Below, one piece after another: positions 1 through 5,783 of a DNA stretch of 11,919 nucleotides. Numbering within the stretch: the stretch's first letter is position 1; each line of letters begins with the position of its first letter. Under the pieces are notes generated by a model. It worked only from the letters and a program-made list of their open reading frames with translations, had not been told where the DNA came from and searched no databases. Position numbers and translations under genes: made by a program. The DNA lies in the NCBI GenBank assembly GCA_937864375.1, contig CALMJO010000507.1, forward strand, positions 1 through 11,919. The letters are read 5' to 3'. This DNA is from an uncultured Spirochaetota bacterium. Its GTDB lineage: Bacteria; Spirochaetota; UBA4802; UBA5368.

Positions 1-1515
1 CCGCGCGGCCTTCGACTTTATCTTCCTCATGTCTGCGGCGAAGTACGGCTGCAGCCACTGGTCGAGCCTCCCGAGCGAGAGCCCCGCGTTCATGCTTTCC
101 ATGTGAAGCGCGATCCAGGTGATCCACACGGCGTTGAGGGCCTCGTGGAGGGTGCGCGCCGGTTTTTCGACCACGCGCGCGCACGCCTTCGCGAGCGCGG
201 TGAGTTCCTTTTTCCGCGCGGGGTCCTTTTCCGCGGTGGCGTCCTTCGCCGCGCGCGCCGCAAGGTTCCGCGAGTACGCCGCGAGCCCTTCGAGTGAAAG
301 CACCATCGCCTGGAGGACTGCCTTGGTATCGGCCCCCATTCCTTTCTTCTTGAGCGCGCCCTTGATCTCCGCGATCATGCCGGAGGTCCCCTTCGCGAGT
401 ATTTTCGGGAAATCGGGAATCGTGTGGGAGATTGTCGCCTGTTTCCAGTTGAAATAGAGCGCATAACGCTCGTCCATCTGCTGGCAGAGCGGGTTGCCGT
501 ATTTGTCGCGCACCCATTCGCGGAAGTTGCGGTGCGCCCAGTAGGGAAACACGTCGCGGTGGAGAAGCTCCCGCGTCTCCTCGGAGATCGCGAACGGATT
601 GTGCGTGCGGTGCGGGATGGTGAGGAGCTCGTTCCAGATGAGGCCGCCGCTCCCCTCCGGGTAGACGACGCATCCCACCGGCCTGCTCGTCGTGGTCCCC
701 GCGAGCAGCGAATCCTTCGCGATGATGGGTTCCTTGCGCTCCATGAGGTGCCTGTAGGCCCGCGCCTTGCGGAGCACGGGGTCCCTGGGCCTGCCCGCGG
801 AATCCAGCTCAAAGCCGTGCTCCCGGTGCCACGCGGTGAGGAGCCCGGGAAGCTCGGGACAGATCTCGGGTTTCGCCGTGAGGTGCAGGTCAAGAAATTT
901 CACAAGCCGGGGAAAATCCGCGAGCCCGTATTCCGGAAGGTACGGGTCGTCCAGGTACTTAACACCGCGGTCCCGCGCGGGCGCACGAAGGCGCGCCGTC
1001 TTCCTCGCGGCGAGCTCGGCGGAGAATTCGGCGCGGGATGCGGGCGACGCCTTGAGGAGCTCCCTGCGGCGGGAGGCGCGCTCCCCCTCCATGAGCTTCA
1101 CCTGCTTCGCGCTCATGAGGAGCGAGAGGAAATAAAAGAACACGTTTATCTTCCCCATGCTCCCCTCGACGCGCATCACGCTTTCGAGGAGCATATGGAT
1201 CTGGTCGGTGGGGGTCGCCCCGAGGAGCCTTCGCATGGCTGAATCGGTGCGGAAGACCAGCGTCGCGTCCGGACGAGGCGGAAGGCCCGCGGTGACCGAT
1301 ACGCGCCCCTGCGCGAAGACGATGCCGCACTCCACCGAGCGGCTTTCGGTCCGCACGCCCACGGCGAGGTCCAGCCAGCCGTCCACGCTCCTCAGCTTCT
1401 CCCTGAGCGCGGGGCGCAGGTTGAAGTTCGCCGCCGCAAGCCTGAGAAGCGTCTTTATAAGAAGGTGAGTCGCCGATTTCACGGTTTTTCCATTCCCGTC
1501 TACGTAGAGCAGCAT
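1..1515 (-). CDS. Glycyl radical enzyme (pyruvate formate-lyase family) with N-terminal SCP2-like domain, 3' part off window
   Basis: The frame is open from an ATG at 1515 to the window edge (505 codons, no stop), with GGGGAGGG about 7 nt upstream of the ATG. Residues ~185-505 match the N-terminal half of the PFL/glycerol-dehydratase-type glycyl radical enzymes. They include EPIIAKDSLLAGTTT (262-276), YPEGSGGLIWNELLTIP (285-301), NFREWVRDKYGNPLCQQ (330-346) and the family block PARTLHEALNAVW...GRLDQWLQPYF (452-492). Residues ~25-135 resemble an SCP2 lipid-carrier fold: a DATLVFRTD strand, LLGATPTDQIHMLLESVMRVEG and SMGKINVFFYFLSLLM. This domain is absent from classical PFL. The catalytic Cys and the C-terminal radical Gly lie beyond the window, so substrate class cannot be read. 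Family members use an oxygen-sensitive glycyl radical installed by a radical-SAM activase, none of which is visible here. The TetR gene lies upstream on the same strand and may regulate it. Glycyl radical family is secure; the SCP2 call is moderate. Confidence 0.88.
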   Translation of the reverse strand, partial: MLLYVDGNGKTVKSATHLLIKTLLRLAAANFNLRPALREKLRSVDGWLDLAVGVRTESRSVECGIVFAQGRVSVTAGLPPRPDATLVFRTDSAMRRLLGATPTDQIHMLLESVMRVEGSMGKINVFFYFLSLLMSAKQVKLMEGERASRRRELLKASPASRAEFSAELAARKTARLRAPARDRGVKYLDDPYLPEYGLADFPRLVKFLDLHLTAKPEICPELPGLLTAWHREHGFELDSAGRPRDPVLRKARAYRHLMERKEPIIAKDSLLAGTTTSRPVGCVVYPEGSGGLIWNELLTIPHRTHNPFAISEETRELLHRDVFPYWAHRNFREWVRDKYGNPLCQQMDERYALYFNWKQATISHTIPDFPKILAKGTSGMIAEIKGALKKKGMGADTKAVLQAMVLSLEGLAAYSRNLAARAAKDATAEKDPARKKELTALAKACARVVEKPARTLHEALNAVWITWIALHMESMNAGLSLGRLDQWLQPYFAADMRKIKSKAAR

Positions 1516-1604
1516 CGTGTTTCCCTCCCCGCGCGTTACTCTTGTAATATCCCCGCCCTCCGGGGCACGCTAACAACGCAACCTCCTGTCGCAACGCCTG
1601 CATT

Positions 1605-1619
1605 TGGACATCCTGTCCA
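1605..1619. repeat. Short inverted repeat TGGACA-TCC-TGTCCA
   Basis: A perfect 6-bp inverted repeat with a 3-bp spacer lies in the 224-bp gap between the TetR gene and the glycyl radical enzyme gene, 6 bp from the next hairpin. It could be part of a repetitive element or a protein site; the sequence does not decide. Confidence 0.4.
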
Positions 1620-1624
1620 TCACC

Positions 1625-1643
1625 GCCCCTTTACTAAAGGGGC
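1625..1643. repeat. REP-like hairpin, GCCCCTTTA-C-TAAAGGGGC
   Basis: Perfect 9-bp arms surround a single central base. The core CCCCTTTA/TAAAGGGG recurs in the hairpin at 1697-1720, so both look like copies of one short palindromic repeat rather than independent structures. It lies upstream of the glycyl radical enzyme start, where it could also influence transcription. Confidence 0.6.
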
Positions 1644-1685
1644 TTGATCGGGGGACGCTCGTTCCAGTCCCAACCACAGGCCGGT

Positions 1686-1739
1686 ATCCCCTAAGGGCTC
1701 CCCTTTACCTAAAGGGGAGCTGGCGGAGCCTGAGGGGAT
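1686..1739. repeat. Nested palindrome at the tetR 3' end; REP-like, possible terminator
   Basis: An inner perfect 11-bp inverted repeat (1697-1707 and 1710-1720, 2-nt loop) sits inside an outer pair, ATCCCCT (1686-1692) with AGGGGAT (1733-1739). It abuts the TetR stop codon, so on the minus strand it is the first thing transcribed after tetR. There is no clear T-tract, so intrinsic termination would be weak. The CCCCTTTA core is shared with 1625-1643, which favours a repetitive extragenic element. Confidence 0.6.
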
Positions 1740-2372
1740 TCAAAACCGTTCCAGTATCTCTTCCGTCAGTTTCTCCATAAGACCCGTCACGTCGGTCTCG
1801 ACCTCGAGGAGGAGGCGGCTGTTTCTGAGACTCAACACGCCGGTCATCTCGCACCAGAGCCGGATCGTTTCGCGGTAGGCGTCCGCGTAGGTGAACTCAT
1901 GGTCGCCCGCGTAAAAGTCGTTCACGGTCTCCACGGCCAGGAAGAACGAACGGTGGGCCATCTCGCGCTCGGCGAGCGAAACCGCCTCGAGCTCGGTGCC
2001 GATGCACTCCTTGTACTTGGGGACCGTGCGGTCTATGAACATGATGTCGAAATAATCGGGGTACTCGGTCCCGAACGCGATGTAGCGGCGCACGAGCTCG
2101 TGGATACGCGCGCGGGGGTCCGCATGGACGGCGTTCACCTGGACCAGGCTCGCATGGAGAAGCTCGAAGCCGTGCATGCGTATCATGAAATAGAGCTCAT
2201 CGATATTGTGGTAATAGTTATAGATGGTGGTCGCAGTGACGCCCAGGCGGGCGGCGATCTTGCGCATGCTCAGGTTCCGGAAGCCCTCCTCAACAATGAG
2301 CCGCAGGGCCGCGTCCAGGATGTTTTCCTTGACTGCGTTGATCTCTTCTTTTGAACGGGGAGCCTTGGGCAT
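1740..2372 (-). CDS. TetR/AcrR-family transcriptional regulator
   Basis: This encodes a 210-residue one-component repressor, usual length for the family. The N-terminal HTH spans residues ~15-60: ILDAALRLIVEEG, then LSMRKIAARLGVTATTIYNYY and a trailing LYFMI helix, the standard TetR_N pattern. The C-terminal ligand domain (~70-210) is divergent; YPDYFDIMFIDR recalls WHG-type TetR C-domains, so the ligand cannot be named. I chose the ATG at 2372 because GAGGA lies 7 nt upstream; an in-frame TTG at 2399 would run through the operator flank and lacks a good ribosome-binding site. A 29-bp palindrome at 2398-2426 begins 26 bp upstream and is probably its own operator. The glycyl radical enzyme follows on the same strand after 224 bp, and an acyl-CoA ligase remnant lies divergently, suggesting control of acyl or hydrophobic-compound metabolism (inference). 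Confidence 0.93.
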   Translation of the reverse strand: MPKAPRSKEEINAVKENILDAALRLIVEEGFRNLSMRKIAARLGVTATTIYNYYHNIDELYFMIRMHGFELLHASLVQVNAVHADPRARIHELVRRYIAFGTEYPDYFDIMFIDRTVPKYKECIGTELEAVSLAEREMAHRSFFLAVETVNDFYAGDHEFTYADAYRETIRLWCEMTGVLSLRNSRLLLEVETDVTGLMEKLTEEILERF

Positions 2373-2397
2373 GAGCTTATCCTCACGTGGAGGTTGC

Positions 2398-2426
2398 AAT
2401 TACACTGTTAATCTTACAGTGTAATT
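2398..2426. promoter_or_regulatory. Palindromic operator for the TetR regulator, overlapping its promoter
   Basis: AATTACACTGT (2398-2408) and ACAGTGTAATT (2416-2426) are perfect 11-bp inverted arms around a 7-bp spacer. The left arm also nests a TTAC/GTAA half-palindrome on the minus strand. Size and symmetry fit a TetR-family dimer or dimer-pair site. A minus-strand -35-like TTGAAA (2433-2428) sits at one edge, and weak -10-like TTAACA falls inside the palindrome, so bound repressor would cover the tetR promoter. The site lies between tetR and the divergent ligase remnant. The six T residues that follow on the plus strand would allow a weak terminator reading, but the AT-rich arms make an operator likelier. 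Confidence 0.75.
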
Positions 2427-2478
2427 TTTTCAAGCTTTTTTTCTCCCTAAATCGGACCTTGTTCTGAGACGCCCCCTG

Positions 2479-2497
2479 TATCCCCAGGAAGGGGATA
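2479..2497. repeat. Hairpin TATCCCC / GGGGATA
   Basis: Perfect 7-bp arms flank a 5-nt loop, in the gap between the operator and the ligase remnant. It resembles the CCCC/GGGG palindromes on the other side of tetR in arm composition, although the inner sequence differs. Confidence 0.4.
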
Positions 2498-2527
2498 ATA
2501 TGAAAATACCTGATCCCGAATTGTCAT

Positions 2528-2550
2528 TACCCCCACAGGAGAGGGGGGTA
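2528..2550. repeat. Hairpin TACCCCC / GGGGGTA overlapping the ligase-remnant start
   Basis: Perfect 7-bp arms surround a 9-nt loop. The loop carries AGGAG, and the right arm ends on the A of the ATG at 2550. The apparent ribosome-binding site and start of the downstream fragment are therefore made from this repeat, consistent with a palindromic element lying at the breakpoint of a decayed gene. Confidence 0.4.
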
Positions 2551-2789
2551 TGGACCCCAAGTGGATGCTGGACTACATCCGCGTCATAGACGCCTTCCCG
2601 GTCACCGACACGCAGAAGATACTGGTGAGGCCGTACAAGAGGGAGCATTTCAACATTGAAAGGAATCCTTGGATGGAAATAAATTTCCGCGAGTGGGGGG
2701 AAAATGCGTATAAGCGTTTAACTAAAGACAAGTTCATGGAGCTTACGGACCGGTTTATTGAAAATGGGAGAATGGGGATGGTGGAGTGA
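2550..2789 (+). pseudogene. Acyl-CoA ligase (AMP-binding family) C-terminal remnant
   Basis: The 79-residue frame begins DPKWMLDYIRVIDAFPVTD and continues with TQKILVRPYKREHFN. This matches the A10 end motif of acyl-adenylate ligases (YIrfVDafPxTxTxK...), where the Lys completes the adenylate; here it is the K of TQK near residue 23. Only the last ~80 of the usual 500-600 residues remain. An in-frame stop at 2511-2513 and the hairpin at 2528-2550 replace the upstream body, so the start codon and AGGAG are probably fortuitous. The A10 block is GC-rich like the chromosome, while the tail is AT-richer. It lies divergent to tetR across the operator, suggesting a former regulated gene. It could instead be a translated short protein, but without the ATP-binding core it cannot be a ligase. 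Confidence 0.55.
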
Positions 2790-2804
2790 GGGAATTTTAT
2801 TGCA

Positions 2805-3137
2805 TTACTCCACATGGGACAATTCATCAATGAGCGCTTTCTCGACGAACTTGTTCAATGACACGTTCATTTTGATTGAAGCTATCGCTATTTCCCTATG
2901 GAGTTCCGGCGAGATCCTCAAATTGAATTTTCCTGAATATGGTTTCTCGGGATTGACGCCTTCTTTCTTGCACCATTTTATATAATCGTCGATCGATCCT
3001 TTAAACGCTTTTTCTATTTCCATCACGGAAGTCCCCTGGAATGTAATCACATCCTTCGTGTTGATTACATCACCATGAAATATTTTCGCGTCCGAATCGT
3101 AGGTTACGATTCCAATATACCCTTTGTACTCCATCAT
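2805..3137 (-). CDS. hicB: HicB-family antitoxin
   Basis: The 110-residue protein has an N-terminal partial RNase-H-like HicB fold (YKGYIGIVTYDSDAKIFHG, then VITFQGTSVMEIEKAFKGSI, residues ~3-55). Its C-terminal ribbon-helix-helix segment is LRISPELHREIAIASIKMN, then SLNKFVEKALIDEL (~72-107). HicB neutralises HicA and uses the RHH domain to bind DNA at its own promoter. The ATG at 3137 overlaps the hicA stop by 4 nt (ATGA), implying translational coupling; a second ATG at 3134 is equally usable. The order toxin then antitoxin is the usual hicAB arrangement. Base composition is clearly AT-richer than the flanks, suggesting acquisition by transfer. An intact fold and intact partner imply a functional pair. 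Confidence 0.93.
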   Translation of the reverse strand: MMEYKGYIGIVTYDSDAKIFHGDVINTKDVITFQGTSVMEIEKAFKGSIDDYIKWCKKEGVNPEKPYSGKFNLRISPELHREIAIASIKMNVSLNKFVEKALIDELSHVE

Positions 3138-3388
3138 GGCTTTATCCCTGCATTTTCCAGAAGTCTTTTCATCGACGCCACTGCGCCTGTATCGGTTTCT
3201 TTTTTAGGGTGCGGTCTATGAAATACCGCCCGCACATTATTGAGCTTGATTCGAATCCTTGAACCTTCGCCTTCACTAATCTCCGCCCCAATGGAAGATA
3301 ATAATGCCTCAATATCTTTCCACTGAATGGACGACAATGCCGGCTTTCTGAATTTATCCTCCAAAGTCTTTTTGTTTTTTGTATTCAT
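3134..3388 (-). CDS. hicA: HicA-family mRNA interferase toxin
   Basis: The 84-residue protein has the HicA double-stranded-RNA-binding-like fold. WKDIEALLSSIGAEISEGEG (23-42) is followed by SRIRIKLNNVRAVFHRPHP, which carries the catalytic His of the family, and TGAVASMKRLLENAGI at the end. HicA proteins cleave mRNA ribosome-independently and are held in check by HicB. The opening MNTKNKKTLEDKFRKP is typical of the longer proteobacterial HicA type, supporting the ATG at 3388. No Shine-Dalgarno is visible, and the predicted transcription start is only a few bases upstream, so the message may be nearly leaderless. It is first gene of the hicAB operon and overlaps hicB by 4 nt. Confidence 0.93.
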   Translation of the reverse strand: MNTKNKKTLEDKFRKPALSSIQWKDIEALLSSIGAEISEGEGSRIRIKLNNVRAVFHRPHPKKETDTGAVASMKRLLENAGIKP

Positions 3389-3397
3389 GCCGATGTC

Positions 3398-3426
3398 ATA
3401 GTACCATAAAGTGGTATCATAGTCAA
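3398..3426 (-). promoter_or_regulatory. hicAB promoter with operator in the spacer
   Basis: On the minus strand TTGACT (-35, 3426-3421) and TACTAT (-10, 3403-3398) are separated by exactly 17 bp, close to the housekeeping consensus. A TACCA/TGGTA inverted repeat (3402-3406 and 3412-3416, 5-bp spacer) lies in the spacer and runs into the -10. This is where a HicB ribbon-helix-helix dimer would block polymerase. The hicA ATG is 10 bp beyond the -10, leaving almost no leader. Confidence 0.7.
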
Positions 3427-3549
3427 GTCACTATTTAACAACGGAAAAGGATAAACCGCCGAAGGGATGAAATATCTTTCCAGAAATTCGTATTCATCGT
3501 GGTTCGTTCCTTGCGTCCGGAGGTAAAGGGCATGCTGCAACCACCACCC

Positions 3550-4095
3550 TCACTCCCCCATCACATGCCCAAAATCCGCGCAATACTCCTTCCTCCTGCA
3601 CTCCCCGCACCGCGCCCCCATCCAGATCCCGTCGAACTGGTCCATGACGGGCCGGATCAGCTGCTTCTCGTCGGTGATGATGCCGTTTTCGAAATTGCGG
3701 CGGCTCGTCGCCTTCGCGCCCATGCCGGCACCGGTGATGTTGGCGCTGCCCATGAAGGCGAAGCGGCCGTCCACGATCACCGCTTTGAAATGCACGCGGG
3801 GGCAGAGGACCCGCTCAAGCCCGCGCACGAGGTTGGGGTAGCGGTCAAAGTCCTTCCGGAAATTGGCGCCCGGCTCCTTCGCGTGGATGAGCCGGACGGA
3901 AACGTTCTTTCCAATGAGGTCCGAGAGGATCTCGAGGAAGGGGACGGCCTTCCTCCCCTTCTCCACGTACATGTCTTTCAGATCGGACGTCGCGATCCAG
4001 AGGAATTTCCTGGCCCTTGGAACCGCCTGGAGGATTACCCTGGTGTAGAGCTCGCGGTCTGTGACGAATTCAATCATGATAGCAAGCTGGATCAT
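3550..4095 (-). CDS. Single-HKD phospholipase D-like protein (Nuc-type)
   Basis: The 181-residue protein carries one HKD motif, HFKAVIVDGRFAFMGSANITG, with H102, K104, D109 and downstream S117/N119. Proteins with a single HKD, such as Nuc and BfiI, dimerise to build one active site and cut phosphodiesters in DNA or lipids, so a nuclease or phosphodiesterase role is likely. The C-terminus has C163, C166 and C172 (CGECRRKEYC), a possible metal site. I chose the ATG at 4095 because GAGG lies 5 nt upstream. An ATG at 4077 (MIEFVTDREL) may be the conserved family start but lacks a ribosome-binding site. No signal peptide or membrane segment is evident, so it is probably cytoplasmic. Neighbours are HicAB (161 bp downstream) and an overlapping small ORF upstream; membership in a defence islet is possible but unproven. 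Confidence 0.88.
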   Translation of the reverse strand: MIQLAIMIEFVTDRELYTRVILQAVPRARKFLWIATSDLKDMYVEKGRKAVPFLEILSDLIGKNVSVRLIHAKEPGANFRKDFDRYPNLVRGLERVLCPRVHFKAVIVDGRFAFMGSANITGAGMGAKATSRRNFENGIITDEKQLIRPVMDQFDGIWMGARCGECRRKEYCADFGHVMGE

Positions 4096-4301
4096 ACCGT
4101 CCTCATGCAGTAAACAAAATAATGCGAGTGTAGCGGCAGTTCGCCCCTCCACGCACATGCTTCACGGCGACGGCGTGTAAGAATGGGAGAGATGGGGATA
4201 GATGAGATTAGGGAGATAAGAATTTTAGATTCCTTCTTGTAGAAGCAATCTGCAAGCATGCATCGATTACATTCTTTTACAAGCACTGCCAACGCTTCCA
4301 T
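4092..4301 (-). CDS. Doubtful small ORF overlapping the PLD-like gene start
   Basis: A 69-codon frame starts at the ATG at 4301, with GGGAGG about 9 nt upstream. It ends in a TGA that overlaps the PLD-like start as ATGA, an arrangement typical of coupled genes. The early part (MEALAVLVKECNRCMLADCF) could be a short helical segment with three Cys; no family is recognised. The middle is the reverse strand of the 51-bp purine-rich repeat (ILISLISSIPISPIL), and the tail is low-complexity Arg-rich. It is more likely a remnant, or chance reading through a repeat, than a conserved protein. Confidence 0.25.
   Translation of the reverse strand: MEALAVLVKECNRCMLADCFYKKESKILISLISSIPISPILTRRRREACAWRGELPLHSHYFVYCMRTV
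4176..4226 (+). repeat. Diverged 51-bp purine-rich repeat, copy A
   Basis: It begins TGTAAGAATGGGAGAG and aligns without gaps to the reverse complement of 8636-8686 at 42 of 51 positions. Eight of the nine differences are transitions. The first 16 bases are identical. It lies inside the doubtful small ORF at 4092-4301 and is inverted relative to copy B. Confidence 0.7.
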
Positions 4302-4512
4302 CTCATCCAACCTCCCTGAAGGGCGCTCTCACGACACGCATGCCTCCGCGGGTATTTGTAGGGATGCCTCGGATGGCAGAAGCAGCCTTCCGGAAAGGGA
4401 GTGCGTCATCTGCGGCCTGCAGGCTTGCCCGGTCTTTACGCCTCTATGCGGGCACCAAACCGCACACGGCCAGTTCCGTTCAATCCCTGATCGGTCAGCG
4501 AATGATTGGACA

Positions 4513-4540
4513 TTGCAGGTTTCAAATGGCTTGATAGCAT
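4513..4540 (+). promoter_or_regulatory. Weak candidate promoter for the PfkB kinase gene
   Basis: TTGCAG (4513-4518) and TAGCAT (4535-4540) are 16 bp apart, 53 bp before the kinase ATG. The -35 is fair and the -10 poor. The rest of 4302-4593 shows no convincing gene; plus-strand frames there lack a good ribosome-binding site and recognisable domains. Confidence 0.3.
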
Positions 4541-4593
4541 TGGACGGGTGCCGGTACGAACAGCATCGAACACATTGACCGGAGGAGCATCCA

Positions 4594-5544
4594 ATGACAA
4601 AAGGAGCCGAATGCGTATGCGTGGGCCTCACCATCCTGGATATCCTGGGCCGCCACATCGACGTCATTCCCGAGGGAAATAAAACCTCGATGATCGAGCA
4701 GATCAGGACGACGCCCGCCGGCACGGCGGCCGGTCCCGCGGTGATAGCGGCGAAGCTGGGGCTCGCCACGACGCTCGTGGGAGCCATAGGCACCGACGAC
4801 ATGGGCGACTATCTCCTGGGCATGCTCAAAAAGCAGGGCGTGGGGACCGACTACATCCAGCGCCGGACGGAGCTTTCCACCGCGGCCACGATGCTCGCGG
4901 TGAACAGCAGGGGCGACCGTCCCAACTTCCACGCCGTGGGCGCGACGATCCTCCTGGAGATCGACGAAAAAACCAGGGCGCATATCGTCCAGGGCCGCTT
5001 CGTCCACTGGGGCGGCGTGGGGACCATGCTGAACCTGGACGGCGGCGCCGGGGCGGAGATCCTGAAGGAAGCAGCCTCGAACGGCGCCGTCGTCACGTGC
5101 GATTTTATCGCCCCCGGCCCTCAGACGATGCCGGCCCTTAAACTGGTCCTGCCTCATGTGAAGTACTTCATGCCGAGCCTTGATGAGGCTCAGGAGATCG
5201 CCGGGACATCCACGCCGGAGGACACGGCCAGATTCTATCTGGACCTGGGCCCCCAGGCCTGCGTGTTCAAGTGGGGCGCGAAGGGCTCGCTCCTCGCGAC
5301 GAGGGACAGCCTCACCCGCATCCCTGCATTCGCTGTGAGCGTGGTGGACACGACCGGCTGCGGCGATTCGTACTGCGCGGGCTTCATCGCGGGGCTGGCC
5401 AGGGGATTCGATGTCGTCAAGGCCTGCCGGTTCGGGACCGCCGTGTCGGCCCTCGTAGCCACCGGCCTGGGTAGCGACGCCGGGGTGACGGGCTTTGACG
5501 ATACCGTGAAGCTCATGGAGTCGCTTCCCGTTCTGGATGCATGA
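4594..5544 (+). CDS. PfkB-family carbohydrate kinase
   Basis: The 316-residue protein is a ribokinase-like small-molecule kinase, transferring ATP phosphate to a sugar or nucleoside hydroxyl. The N-terminal substrate region has VCVGLTILDILG (8-19; D16 is the usual sugar-contacting Asp) and the AGTAAGPAVIAAKLG block (42-56), the variant form of the PfkB first signature. The second signature, VVDTTGCGDSYCAGFIAGL (250-268), contains the GxGD anion hole and catalytic base D258; C256 replaces the usual Ala. FMPSLDEAQEIAG (~190-202) matches the family's N..E metal/ATP region with Ser for Asn. GGAGGAG sits 7 nt before the ATG. Length and motifs indicate an active enzyme, but the substrate cannot be assigned (ribokinase, ketodeoxygluconate kinase and adenosine kinase types are all possible). 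A Tat-exported deacylase follows after 239 bp. Confidence 0.92.
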   Translation: MTKGAECVCVGLTILDILGRHIDVIPEGNKTSMIEQIRTTPAGTAAGPAVIAAKLGLATTLVGAIGTDDMGDYLLGMLKKQGVGTDYIQRRTELSTAATMLAVNSRGDRPNFHAVGATILLEIDEKTRAHIVQGRFVHWGGVGTMLNLDGGAGAEILKEAASNGAVVTCDFIAPGPQTMPALKLVLPHVKYFMPSLDEAQEIAGTSTPEDTARFYLDLGPQACVFKWGAKGSLLATRDSLTRIPAFAVSVVDTTGCGDSYCAGFIAGLARGFDVVKACRFGTAVSALVATGLGSDAGVTGFDDTVKLMESLPVLDA

Positions 5545-5562
5545 ACGCCGTGAATCGGGACT

Positions 5563-5578
5563 GCCCGGGAGGCCGGGC
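5563..5578 (+). terminator. Weak GC hairpin after the PfkB gene
   Basis: GCCCGG and CCGGGC pair around a 4-nt loop, 19 nt after the stop codon. Only TT follows, so it is at best a weak terminator. The rest of 5545-5783 has no clear promoter or gene; it includes an AT-rich patch near 5619-5630. Confidence 0.3.
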
Positions 5579-5783
5579 TTCATGACGCGCAGATATCGGG
5601 AGACATAGGCGAACCCTTTTAATAAATTTGGATCGCGAGGTAGACTGGGAGAGAAAGCGGACACGCATGAAACACAGGGTAGTGCACGTAGTTTACGACG
5701 CATACGCATTGAATGGCGCGGCTCACGGGAAGTGAATCGTTGCAGCACACAATCATGAAAGTTTTTCCGAACGGAGGATCCAC

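Noticed and set aside
424..1242. Long plus-strand open frame (272 codons)
   Set aside because: It is antisense to the glycyl radical enzyme, whose minus-strand frame gives clear family motifs; the plus frame gives Arg/Glu-rich nonsense typical of GC-rich shadows.
1535..1739. CRISPR-like array suggested by several short palindromes
   Set aside because: Only two hairpins share a core, with no regular spacing or unique spacers.
2398..2426. Rho-independent terminator reading (hairpin then six T)
   Set aside because: Stem is AT-rich with a 7-nt loop, and no plus-strand gene ends there; its place just upstream of tetR favours an operator.
4258..4578. 106-codon plus-strand frame upstream of the PfkB gene
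   Set aside because: No family resemblance or ribosome-binding site; Ser/His/Arg-rich composition looks non-coding.
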